This document shows positions 1 through 6,684 of a stretch of DNA of 12,609 nucleotides, in pieces. Where the stretch lies: assembly GCA_019114745.1 (NCBI GenBank), contig DXEY01000081.1:1-12609 (forward strand), written 5' to 3'. Origin of the DNA: Candidatus Mediterraneibacter colneyensis. GTDB taxonomy: Bacteria > Bacillota > Clostridia > Lachnospirales > Lachnospiraceae. The number at the start of each line of letters is the position of its first letter. Position 1 is the stretch's first letter. A program made the translations under genes and the position numbers. The notes under the pieces are model-generated. The model ran no database searches. It was not told the DNA's origin and worked only from the letters and a program-made list of their open reading frames with translations.

Positions 1-918
1 GGGACAGACAATCTCTTTGTCGAGGTGCGGGTGACATGCGGGGAAGAAAAGGCCGCCGTACGGATCGAACATACCCATACGAATATCACGCTGATCTCTC
101 ACAACGGCAGGACAGAGTATGAAGGCGGGGATGTATGCCGGAAGAGCGGGCCGGACAAGTCTCTGCTGAATATGAAGGATATCATTACATTTGCCAGAGA
201 GGTAGATCTCGACGATGTGCGGGACGTGCTGAACCGCCAGATCCGGTATAACTATGCGCTCTCAGAGGAGGGGCTCTCCCACATGTGGGGAGCCGGGATC
301 GGCAGGATCCTCAGCAGCGGTGGTACGGATGACATTAAGAACCAGGCGATCGCCCGGGCGGCAGCAGGATCAGACGCGAGGATGGGCGGCTGTTCCCTGC
401 CCGCAGTGATCAATTCCGGCAGCGGCAACCAGGGAATGACCTGTTCCCTGCCTGTCATCGAGTATGCCCGGCAGACCGGGAAAACGGAGGAAGAACTGCT
501 CCGGGCGCTGTGTGTATCCAATCTGATCGCCCAGGATCAGAAGAAATATATCGGCGCGCTGTCCGCTTACTGCGGCGTAGTCTGTGCCGCTGCGGGAGCA
601 GGAGCTGCGATCACATATCTGTGCGGGGGCAGCGACGAGCAGATCGAAAATACCGTGGTGAATACCATTGCCAATATAGGGGGAATGGTCTGCGACGGGG
701 CGAAGGCGAGCTGCGCGGCAAAAGTATCGTCCGCGCTGCAGGCGGCGTTCCTCGGACACAGCATGGCAATGGAAGGGATCCGTTTTGAAGGCGGAGACGG
801 CATCGTAATGGATGGAAATGAAGAGACCGTGAAGGCAATGGGATATGTTGGAAGAGTCGGGATGAAGGACACAGACAGCGAGATTCTGGGGCTGATGACG
901 GGGCAGGTCGATATCTGA
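1..918 (+). CDS. cyuA: L-cysteine desulfidase family protein (CyuA/UPF0597), 5'-truncated by window edge
   Basis: The frame is open from base 1, so the gene begins upstream; the GTG at 25 is internal. The 305 residues present are the C-terminal part of a family usually about 420-440 residues long. Known role: a cytosolic iron-sulfur enzyme that breaks L-cysteine into pyruvate, ammonia and sulfide; the family is distantly related to the serine dehydratase alpha chain. Visible signatures are the SGSGNQG loop (about 409-429), the GGC-SLP segment before it, and the MVCDGAKASC stretch with cysteines at 691-693 and 712-714, which in this family helps hold the [4Fe-4S] cluster. No internal gap is apparent. 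A truncated activase gene follows 66 bases downstream on the same strand and could be co-transcribed. The family call is firm; the exact substrate is not shown by sequence. Confidence 0.85.
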   Translation, partial: GTDNLFVEVRVTCGEEKAAVRIEHTHTNITLISHNGRTEYEGGDVCRKSGPDKSLLNMKDIITFAREVDLDDVRDVLNRQIRYNYALSEEGLSHMWGAGIGRILSSGGTDDIKNQAIARAAAGSDARMGGCSLPAVINSGSGNQGMTCSLPVIEYARQTGKTEEELLRALCVSNLIAQDQKKYIGALSAYCGVVCAAAGAGAAITYLCGGSDEQIENTVVNTIANIGGMVCDGAKASCAAKVSSALQAAFLGHSMAMEGIRFEGGDGIVMDGNEETVKAMGYVGRVGMKDTDSEILGLMTGQVDI

Positions 919-936
919 CATCTGCGTGTCGGCTCT

Positions 937-967
937 GGAAATTTCCGCGAAAATGTGATATACATTT
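937..967. other. Short inverted repeats in the gap before the activase fragment
   Basis: Two small symmetries lie between the cysteine desulfidase stop and the next ribosome site: a 10-base palindrome GGAAATTTCC at 937-946, and AAATGT (951-956) paired with ACATTT (962-967) across a 5-base loop. The second sits just ahead of the GGAGG at 973-977. They could be an operator or a weak leader hairpin, or chance. Confidence 0.25.
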
Positions 968-984
968 ATCCTGGAGGGATTACA

Positions 985-1455
985 ATGTGGATCGCAGATA
1001 AATATATTGACCATGTAAAAGAACAGACGGCGGCGCATCCCGGTGAGAGCTGGGATCAGATGCTGCTTGGATTTAAACTGAATAAGCTCCGCACGCTGGA
1101 AGTGTCGCTGGACGAGCTGGGCGCTATCGCGCTGAATTCCGGCGAGAAGATCGAGATCACCAGCATGTGCTCGGTATTTGCGGAGTCGGAAGTCATCTCC
1201 CTGATCGCAAATAATAAAGAAAAGGCAGACATCGCGGACGGAGTCTGCCATGCGATCGCAAACAAAGCGTCCGGGCTGCTGCGCCGGGTGGGCATGGAAC
1301 CGGAGTTCATGATGACCGGAGGCGTGGCAAAAAATCCGGGCGTCGTGCGCGCGGTGGAAGAAAAGATCGGCTCAAAGCTCTATATCTGTGAAGAGCCTGA
1401 GATCGTCGGTGCCGCCGGGGCTGCACTCTATGCATTCGAGAAAATGGAAGATTAG
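985..1455 (+). CDS. Truncated/chimeric 2-hydroxyacyl-CoA dehydratase activase (BadF/HgdC family), C-terminal half only
   Basis: The start at ATG 985 is set by GGAGG at 973-977, giving 156 residues; an in-frame start at 955 has no ribosome site. From about residue 37 the protein matches the C-terminal half of BadF/BadG/HgdC activases: LEVSLDELG, then SMCSVFAESEV (Cys62, one of the two cluster cysteines), TGGVAKN at 111-117 (nucleotide-binding region) and a final GAAGAAL. Full proteins are about 255-260 residues and begin with a Gly-rich phosphate loop, followed by a NDKCAAGTGRFL-like segment holding the other cluster cysteine. Both are missing here. Residues 1-36 are not recognisable as activase and probably come from another gene start. 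Intact activases use ATP to drive one electron into the dehydratase; this one should be unable to. No dehydratase gene is seen nearby. The stop overlaps the convergent LysR stop by 4 bases. Probably a pseudogene. Confidence 0.75.
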   Translation: MWIADKYIDHVKEQTAAHPGESWDQMLLGFKLNKLRTLEVSLDELGAIALNSGEKIEITSMCSVFAESEVISLIANNKEKADIADGVCHAIANKASGLLRRVGMEPEFMMTGGVAKNPGVVRAVEEKIGSKLYICEEPEIVGAAGAALYAFEKMED

Positions 1456-2327
1456 GACAGCCGTTCTTTTAGTTCATCGAGCAGTAATTGTGCGATCGGC
1501 GTAAATACCTGATACTTTTTCCAGATCACATACATCTTTGTTTCAAGCAGGGGCTCCAGCGGGCGGAAACACAGTCCGCTTCCGGGGCCCGTATTTATTA
1601 ACCGGTCGAACGTGAGCATATATCCAAGCCCTTCTCTGACAAAGACCGAGCCGTTGTAGGCGAGGTTGATCGTGCCGGAGAGATCCAGCATGTCTGCCTT
1701 TTCCCCGCACCACCTGGAAATGTCGAACTTCATCCCCTGGGCTGAGCAGATCAGTTCCAGACCAATGAGATCCTCAAAGCAGATGGTCTCGTTTTGGGCG
1801 AGGGGATCCTCTTTTTTCATTACAAGTCCCCATACATCCGCCTCGGGCAGTTCCAGATAGTTATATTTGGAGAGATTCGGCGGTTCCACGATGACGGCGA
1901 AGTCGATCAGCCCTCTGTCCAGGCGCTCCGTTACCTGTTCCGTGTTCCCGCTGGTAAGATGGAAGCGGAACATGGGATATTTTACTTTAAATTCTTTGAT
2001 TGTCTGTGCCAGATATTTGACCTGGTGCGATTCGGCGCAGCCGATGTGCACTTCCCCGCCGGTGATATCGTTCATCGACTTGAACTCGTCGGATGTCTTA
2101 TCTACCATAGCGACAATGTCTTCCGCTCTTTTTCTGAGGAGCATCCCCTCGTCCGTCAGAGTCATGGCGGAGCTGCTCCTGCGGAAAAGTTTCTTCCCCA
2201 GTTCCTGTTCCAGATCTTTTATCTGTTTGGAGAGAGTGGGCTGTGATACGTGGAGCGTCTCAGCCGCCCGCGTCATGTTGCCTGCCCGTGCAATCTCCAG
2301 AAAATAGCGCAGCACACGGATTTCCAT
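1452..2327 (-). CDS. LysR-family transcriptional regulator
   Basis: A 291-residue protein of normal LysR length. The N-terminal winged helix-turn-helix is at about residues 2-60, with the recognition region NMTRAAETLHVSQPTLSKQ at 17-35. A linker helix and a two-lobed periplasmic-binding-like effector domain (about 90-290) follow. The start ATG (2325-2327) has an AGGAGA ribosome site at 2335-2340. It diverges from the broken MATE gene and has its own sigma-A promoter, with a T-N11-A box between the two promoters, so autoregulation and control of the MATE gene are likely (inference). Its 3' end meets the activase fragment tail-to-tail. It closely resembles the second LysR protein at 4504-5382, with an identical first ten residues. 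The ligand is unknown. Confidence 0.93.
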   Translation of the reverse strand: MEIRVLRYFLEIARAGNMTRAAETLHVSQPTLSKQIKDLEQELGKKLFRRSSSAMTLTDEGMLLRKRAEDIVAMVDKTSDEFKSMNDITGGEVHIGCAESHQVKYLAQTIKEFKVKYPMFRFHLTSGNTEQVTERLDRGLIDFAVIVEPPNLSKYNYLELPEADVWGLVMKKEDPLAQNETICFEDLIGLELICSAQGMKFDISRWCGEKADMLDLSGTINLAYNGSVFVREGLGYMLTFDRLINTGPGSGLCFRPLEPLLETKMYVIWKKYQVFTPIAQLLLDELKERLS

Positions 2328-2360
2328 AATCAGTTCTCCTTGTCAGTTCGATATAAATCC

Positions 2361-2389
2361 AGTATAGCGGAAAAAGGTATTCCAATCAA
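2361..2389 (-). promoter_or_regulatory. Sigma-A promoter of the LysR gene
   Basis: On the minus strand TTGATT (plus 2384-2389) is followed after exactly 17 bases by TATACT (plus 2361-2366). This gives a leader of about 30 bases before the LysR start. Confidence 0.75.
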
Positions 2390-2403
2390 GAAAGACCAAG
2401 ATC

Positions 2404-2418
2404 ATGCTTATCAGGCAT
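2404..2418. promoter_or_regulatory. LysR-type T-N11-A operator in the divergent intergenic region
   Basis: ATGC at 2404-2407 is mirrored by GCAT at 2415-2418 around a 7-base centre. T2405 and A2417 are separated by 11 bases, the classic interrupted dyad of LysR regulators. It lies about 60-73 bases upstream of the predicted MATE transcription start, where the recognition site normally sits, and just behind the LysR -35 box. Confidence 0.55.
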
Positions 2419-2441
2419 ATAACCCCATAAAAACAAAGCAT

Positions 2442-2470
2442 TTGATATATCAGCCTCCGAGAATTATAGT
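2442..2470 (+). promoter_or_regulatory. Sigma-A promoter of the divergent MATE gene
   Basis: TTGATA (2442-2447) and TATAGT (2465-2470) are separated by 17 bases, each matching the consensus at five of six positions. Transcription would begin near 2477, about 30 bases ahead of the MATE ATG. Confidence 0.75.
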
Positions 2471-2506
2471 TTACCTGTAAGAAATCATATCTGGCAGGTG
2501 AATCGA

Positions 2507-3768
2507 ATGAAACAAATGCTCAGCAGGCTGGCAGAGCCGGCGCGGACGATACCGGATGAGCGGAAGCTCTTTACGGATCACGACCTGAAACTCCTGATCG
2601 TTCCGCTTTTTCTCGAGCAGCTCCTGGAGGTGCTGGTGGGAGTATCGGATACATTTATGGTAAGCTATGCGGGGGAGGCGGCCGGTCTGCCGGACAGCTT
2701 GTGATGGCTGCGGCCGTATTTTCCGTTGCGGTGATGGTGTTTTGCCTCGTGCTGGAGCGCCAGCTTCTGAGACTGCTGTTCGGGGAAGTGGATGGAGACG
2801 TGATGGAAGCGTGCGTGACCTATCTTCGGCTCTCCGCCTGTTCTTATCCGGCGATCGCAATCTACAATGCGGGGGCTGCTATTTACCGGAGCATGGGAAA
2901 GACCGGAGTGACGATGAAGATATCTCTGGCAGCCAACGGCATTAATATCGCGGGAAATGCCGCCGGGGTGTTCCTGTTCCATGCAGGCGTGGCAGGCGTC
3001 GCGTACCCGTCACTGATCGCCCGATCTTTCTCTGCGGTGGTGATCCTTATCCTCTGTTTCAAACGGCAGAATGAAGTCTGCCTGAGAGGGAAAAATCTCT
3101 TCTGCGTGGACGGAGGCATGGTGAGGCGCATCCTCGGAATTGCGGTGCCAAATGGCATCGAGAACGGGCTTTTCCAGCTCACGAAAGTTGCGCTCAGCAG
3201 TATCACAGCTCTTTTCGGCACTGTCCAGATCGCAGCCAACGGCGTTGCCCAGAGCTTCTGGTCTGTAGCCGCCCTGATGGGGACTTCCCTGGGGCTTGCT
3301 TTTGTGACGGTGATCGGACAGTGTATGGGCGCAGGGGATACGGAGGCGGCGGAGTACTATATGAGAAAGCTCCTGCGGATCACCGTTTTCGCATCGGTAG
3401 TGTGGAACGGGATGATCCTGCTGGCGGCGCCCCTTGTGCTGCAGGAATATGCGCTCTCGGATGAGGCGGCAAAACTGGTAGTAGTGCTGGTCATGATCCA
3501 CAATATTTTCAATGCGCTGTTGTACCCGTTTTCGGGAGCTCTGGCAAATGGGCTGCGGGCAGCGGGGGATGTGAGATTTACAATGTATGTCAGCATCTTT
3601 TCCACGATTGTATGCCGGGTGGTGTTCTCGATCCTGCTTGGCATCCGGATGAGCATGGGCGTGACCGGGGTCGCCCTTGCCATGTGTCTGGACTGGATGA
3701 TCCGGTCGGCGTTTTTCTGGGCGCGTTTCCGAAAGGGGACATGGAAGAAATTCCGGGTGATCGGATAA
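2507..3768 (+). pseudogene. MATE-family efflux transporter, broken by an internal frameshifting deletion
   Basis: The frame from ATG 2507 (CAGGTG at 2495-2500) gives a normal MATE N-terminus through DTFMVSYAGEAA, then runs out of frame to a TGA at 2702-2704. The rest resumes in another frame at about 2686 with SAGQLVMAAAVFS and continues to 3768 as the remaining transmembrane segments and the usual basic C-terminus. In related MATE proteins about 45-50 residues, including a conserved membrane helix and its loop, lie between GEAA and AGQL. They are absent, so this is a deletion plus frame loss and not a single-base slip. The junction at 2681-2693 holds a short repeat, GCCGG-TCT-GCCGG. Intact members are membrane antiporters that export cationic drugs using Na+ or H+. 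The downstream frame alone (GTG/ATG at 2701/2704) has no good ribosome site. Confidence 0.85.
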
Positions 3769-3791
3769 TGCAGGGGCTGGATTTTCTCTGT

Positions 3792-3819
3792 TTGCCTTTG
3801 CCGGAAACTGTAGTAAAAT
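3792..3819 (+). promoter_or_regulatory. Promoter of the GNAT-LysR operon
   Basis: TTGCCT (3792-3797) and TAAAAT (3814-3819) are spaced by 16 bases, about 58 bases before the acetyltransferase start. The -10 is good and the -35 moderate. Confidence 0.5.
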
Positions 3820-3877
3820 AGAGATGCTGTATATCAGGTGATTTAAGATCCGGCAGAATAAGAGCAGGAGGGACATT

Positions 3878-4513
3878 ATGCAGAATACTGTGAAGATCCG
3901 GCTGGCAGTTCCCGGCGATGCGGAAGAACTGTGTAAGATATACGCTACATATGTGGAGAAAACAGCGGTTTCGTTTGAATATCAGGTGCCGTCTGCAGCA
4001 GGATTCAGGGAGAGGATAGAGGATACGATTAGGAAATATCCCTATCTCGTGGCAGAAAAGAACGGGGAATTATGCGGCTATGCATGTACAAAAGCGTTCG
4101 TGGGGCGCAAGGCATATGAACATGCGGCAGAAGTGACGATCTATCTGAGAGAGGACAGGAAAAGGCAGGGGCTGGGGAAACTGCTGTATCAGGTGCTCGA
4201 AGAAATCTCGAAGGCACAGCATATTTTAAACCTGTATGCCTGCGTCGGATATCCCGGGGAGGAAGACGAATATCTGACCAGAAACAGCGCGCAGTTCCAT
4301 GAACATCTCGGATACCAGACAGTCGGGATATTTCATAACTGCGGGTACAAATTCGGACGGTGGTATCACATGATCTGGATGGAGAAGCTGATCGGGGTGC
4401 ATCAGGGCGATCCGGGGGAGTTTATCCCGCTTCCGGATCTGGAGAGACGGGTTTTAGAGGAGATCGCAGGAACACTGTCGGGTGGCGGTAAGGAGGTTGA
4501 GTTATGGAGATAA
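3878..4513 (+). CDS. GNAT-family N-acetyltransferase, phosphinothricin-acetyltransferase-like
   Basis: A 211-residue protein with an AGGAGG site just before ATG 3878. The single GNAT domain covers about residues 4-175. The acetyl-CoA loop is seen as RQGLGK at 96-101, following the strand AAEVTIYLRED, and the late region NSAQFHEHLGYQTVG...NCGYKFGRWYHMIWMEK is the pattern of the phosphinothricin/methionine-sulfone acetyltransferase branch (Pat, YwnH). Known role: acetyl transfer from acetyl-CoA to the amino group of a small amino-acid-like substrate, often conferring tolerance to glutamine-synthetase inhibitors; the true substrate here is unknown. About 30 residues follow the domain, a little longer than usual. 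The stop overlaps the LysR start by 10 bases, so the two are translationally coupled. No sign of damage. Confidence 0.9.
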   Translation: MQNTVKIRLAVPGDAEELCKIYATYVEKTAVSFEYQVPSAAGFRERIEDTIRKYPYLVAEKNGELCGYACTKAFVGRKAYEHAAEVTIYLREDRKRQGLGKLLYQVLEEISKAQHILNLYACVGYPGEEDEYLTRNSAQFHEHLGYQTVGIFHNCGYKFGRWYHMIWMEKLIGVHQGDPGEFIPLPDLERRVLEEIAGTLSGGGKEVELWR

Positions 4514-5382
4514 GAGTGCTGAGGTATTTTCTGACCGTAGTGAGAGAGGAAAGCATCACCAGAGCGGCACAGGTGCTCCATATCACACAGCCTACGCTGA
4601 GCCGTCAGCTCTCCCAGCTGGAGGAGCAGATGGGAGTGAAGCTGTTCACCAGAGGGACGCGGAAGATCGCGCTGACGAACGAGGGAATCCTGCTCCGGCG
4701 GAGGGCAGAGGAAATCCTGGAGCTGGTGGACAAGACAGAACGGGAACTCGCCGAGCAGGAAGAACAGGTGGAAGGAGTCGTCTCGATCGGATGCGGGGAT
4801 CTGAGGGCGGTGCAGAAGCTGCCGGATCTGATCCGCTCGTTCCACGAGAAATATCCGCTTGTGACGTTTGACCTTTACACGGCGACAGCGGATCAGGTGA
4901 CAGACCGGATGGATCGGGGGCTGACAGACATCGGACTGCTCCTGGAACCGGTGGATCTGGAGAAGTACGACTTTATCCGGCTGGCGGGGAAAGAGCGGTG
5001 CGTAGTCACTATGCATCCGGACGCGCCGCTTGCGGCGAAAGAATACATTACCCCGGAGGATCTGGCGGGAGTTCCGCTGATCATGCCGAAAAGGCCGGGC
5101 ATACAGAGCGAGATCGCAAACTGGTTCGGGGAGTACTATGATAAGATCCAGGTGCTGTTTACAAGCAACCTTCCTGCCGGCAGTGCGGTAATGGCGAACC
5201 AGCAGCTCGCTTATTCCATCAACACATGCGGTTCGATCGACTTCTGGGATCAGTCGAAGCTGACCTACCGTCCGTTGATGCCGGAACTGACTGCAACATG
5301 TGCGCTCGCGTGGAAGAGGCAGCAGCCGTTCGGGATCGCGGCAGAAAAATTTATCGCGCATGTGCGAAGAGAACTGCCATAG
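4504..5382 (+). CDS. LysR-family transcriptional regulator (second copy)
   Basis: A 292-residue LysR protein. AAGGAGG at 4490-4496 and ATG 4504 fix the start inside the 3' end of the acetyltransferase gene. The DNA-binding domain, with SITRAAQVLHITQPTLSRQ at 17-35, matches that of the regulator at 1452-2327 closely; the effector domain (about 90-290) is more divergent, so the ligand probably differs. It is co-transcribed with the acetyltransferase and is a natural candidate regulator of that operon, of the MATE-kinase operon downstream, or both (inference from position). No deletion is apparent. Confidence 0.93.
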   Translation: MEIRVLRYFLTVVREESITRAAQVLHITQPTLSRQLSQLEEQMGVKLFTRGTRKIALTNEGILLRRRAEEILELVDKTERELAEQEEQVEGVVSIGCGDLRAVQKLPDLIRSFHEKYPLVTFDLYTATADQVTDRMDRGLTDIGLLLEPVDLEKYDFIRLAGKERCVVTMHPDAPLAAKEYITPEDLAGVPLIMPKRPGIQSEIANWFGEYYDKIQVLFTSNLPAGSAVMANQQLAYSINTCGSIDFWDQSKLTYRPLMPELTATCALAWKRQQPFGIAAEKFIAHVRRELP

Positions 5383-5410
5383 CAGGTGGAAATGAAGACG
5401 GATGAAACGT

Positions 5411-5439
5411 TTGACAATCAGAAATCAGTGTGCTAAACT
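5411..5439 (+). promoter_or_regulatory. Sigma-A promoter of the riboswitch-MATE-kinase operon
   Basis: A perfect TTGACA (5411-5416) and a 17-base spacer precede TAAACT (5434-5439). The expected transcript starts near 5446, a few bases before the first aptamer block, which supports the promoter and riboswitch reading each other. Confidence 0.75.
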
Positions 5440-5450
5440 ACCTAAAGCTG

Positions 5451-5515
5451 CTCGGAGGGCCGCCTGTTCATGGAAACAGTCCCGGCCGGATAAGAGGCAG
5501 GCTGAGATGCCTGAT
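5451..5515 (+). ncRNA. Guanidine-IV (mepA-motif) riboswitch aptamer, copy 1
   Basis: The block CTCGGAGGG (5451-5459) is followed by a hairpin, CTGTT (5464-5468) with AACAG (5475-5479), then CCGGATAAGAG (5486-5496) and a second hairpin CAGGC (5498-5502)/GCCTG (5509-5513) with loop TGAGAT. The same two blocks and hairpin order recur in copy 2. Two hairpins joined by a loop-loop contact, ahead of a MepA-type MATE gene, is the arrangement known for the guanidine-IV class, which binds guanidinium and turns the exporter gene on. Loop bases C5469-A5470 can pair with T5503-G5504. This copy has no U-tract of its own. The class is named from motif memory plus context, not from a covariance-model search. 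Confidence 0.65.
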
Positions 5516-5516
5516 C

Positions 5517-5590
5517 CTCGGAGGGTAAGTCATACAGAAGAAATGACGGACCGGATAAGAGATAAGTTGTGATACTTATTCCTTATCCGG
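5517..5590 (+). ncRNA. Guanidine-IV (mepA-motif) riboswitch aptamer, copy 2, fused to the terminator
   Basis: CTCGGAGGG (5517-5525) is repeated, then a hairpin GTCAT (5529-5533)/ATGAC (5543-5547), then CCGGATAAGAG (5551-5561) and a second hairpin ATAAGT (5562-5567)/ACTTAT (5574-5579) with loop TGTGAT. Loop bases A5534-C-A5536 can pair with T5568-G-T5570. Here the conserved CCGGATAAG is also the left arm of the terminator stem, so ligand-stabilised aptamer folding and termination compete directly. The hairpin arms differ in sequence from copy 1 but keep pairing, which argues for selection on structure. Confidence 0.68.
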
Positions 5591-5600
5591 TTTTCTTGTT
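5551..5600 (+). terminator. Intrinsic terminator / riboswitch expression platform
   Basis: CCGGATAAG (5551-5559) pairs perfectly with CTTATCCGG (5582-5590), with an inner 6-bp stem and a 6-base loop. TTTTCTTGTT (5591-5600) follows directly. The ribosome site of the MATE gene comes only after it, so this is a conditional transcription stop. Confidence 0.85.
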
Positions 5601-5616
5601 ACAGGAGGTTGAGAAC

Positions 5617-6684
5617 ATGGATTTTTTGAATGGCAGGATTAAAACAATCTACTTCAGGTACCTGTCGGCTGCGTTTGGAAGTGCGCTGATCACTTCGATC
5701 TATTCCATCGTGGATATGGCGATGGTGGGACAGTATCACGGGCCGGAAGGTTCTGCGGCGCTGGCGGTGGTGGCTCCGGTATGGAACATCATTTACAGTT
5801 TCGGCCTGCTGATGGGGATCGGAGGCTCCGTCCTTTTCAGCACGATCCGGGGAAAAGCGGACGGAGATACAAGGAAATCAAACGAATATTTCACGGCGTC
5901 TGTGATCGGATCTGTCATCCTTGCGGCGGTCATCTGGATCATCATTATTTTGTTTGACAGACAACTGCTGATCGTATTCGGCGCCCAGGATAATACCCTT
6001 ACCCTGGCAAGGGAATATGTGCTTCCGATCAAGTTTGCGATCCCGTTTTTCTTGTTTAACCAGATGCTGGCGGCGTACCTGAGAAACGACAAAAATCCGG
6101 CGCTGGCGACAGGGGCTGTGCTCGCCGGAGGTATCTTTAATATATTCGGAGACTACTTCTTTGTGTTTACGTGCGACATGGGAGCATTTGGAGCCGGACT
6201 GGCGACGGCGATCGGATCCACGATCAGCTTCCTTGCGATGATGTCCCATTTCTTTACGAAGAAAAATACACTCCGTCTTGTGAAGCCGGAAGGACTTGTG
6301 AGAAAATTAAGGGAGATCGCGCCGACGATCTTCCGGTGTTACGGGCTTTCCTTCCTGCTGCTGCCGCTCAATATCTTTTCGACCTATTATTTCCAGGCGC
6401 TGATGAAGCCAAAGACGGCGTTTGTCGCATCAGTAGCGAGGGGGCTTGTGGTCAGCGGGATACTGATCTATCTGCTGCCCGCAGTATTTACCGGAAATGC
6501 GATCTGGTTTGCAATGCCGGTCACAGAGCTTATCGTGGCGGCCTATGTCGTCCATGAGATGATAAAATATACAAAACAACTCAGTACAGAAAGGGTGGAT
6601 AAGTATGAACAGGATCATTACGATCGGACGCGAATTTGGAAGCGGCGGAAGAGAACTCGGGCGCAGGCTGTCCGAGGAGCTTAA
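5617..6684 (+). CDS. MepA-like MATE efflux transporter with internal in-frame deletion and read-through tail
   Basis: The start is ATG 5617 with AGGAGG at 5603-5608; an earlier in-frame start at 5569 lies inside the terminator stem. The 355 residues compare with about 450 for MepA-type pumps. Residues 1-232 match the N-terminal half (MDFLNG..., DMAMVGQY, RNDKNPALA). At about 232-236 the sequence passes from KLREI straight into APTIFRCYGLSFLLLP, although homologues carry roughly 90-100 residues there, including membrane helices of the second repeat; the frame is kept. The usual end near IKYTKQL is passed, and about 30 basic residues are read from the start of the kinase gene, an 80-base overlap. 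Intact members expel cationic compounds, and guanidine-IV-controlled ones are linked to guanidinium. This copy is probably inactive. Confidence 0.85.
   Translation: MDFLNGRIKTIYFRYLSAAFGSALITSIYSIVDMAMVGQYHGPEGSAALAVVAPVWNIIYSFGLLMGIGGSVLFSTIRGKADGDTRKSNEYFTASVIGSVILAAVIWIIIILFDRQLLIVFGAQDNTLTLAREYVLPIKFAIPFFLFNQMLAAYLRNDKNPALATGAVLAGGIFNIFGDYFFVFTCDMGAFGAGLATAIGSTISFLAMMSHFFTKKNTLRLVKPEGLVRKLREIAPTIFRCYGLSFLLLPLNIFSTYYFQALMKPKTAFVASVARGLVVSGILIYLLPAVFTGNAIWFAMPVTELIVAAYVVHEMIKYTKQLSTERVDKYEQDHYDRTRIWKRRKRTRAQAVRGA

Noticed and set aside
370..1251. 293-codon minus-strand open frame
   Set aside because: Antisense to the cysteine desulfidase and the activase fragment, His/Arg-rich low-quality product, no start signal.
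4402..5361. 319-codon minus-strand open frame
   Set aside because: Antisense shadow of the second LysR gene; product resembles no family and has no start signal.
5495..5530. TPP-riboswitch-like words (GGCTGAGA followed by CCTGATC)
   Set aside because: The rest of the TPP fold is absent, the spacing is too short, and the same stretch is fully explained as the second hairpin of a tandem aptamer ahead of a MATE gene.
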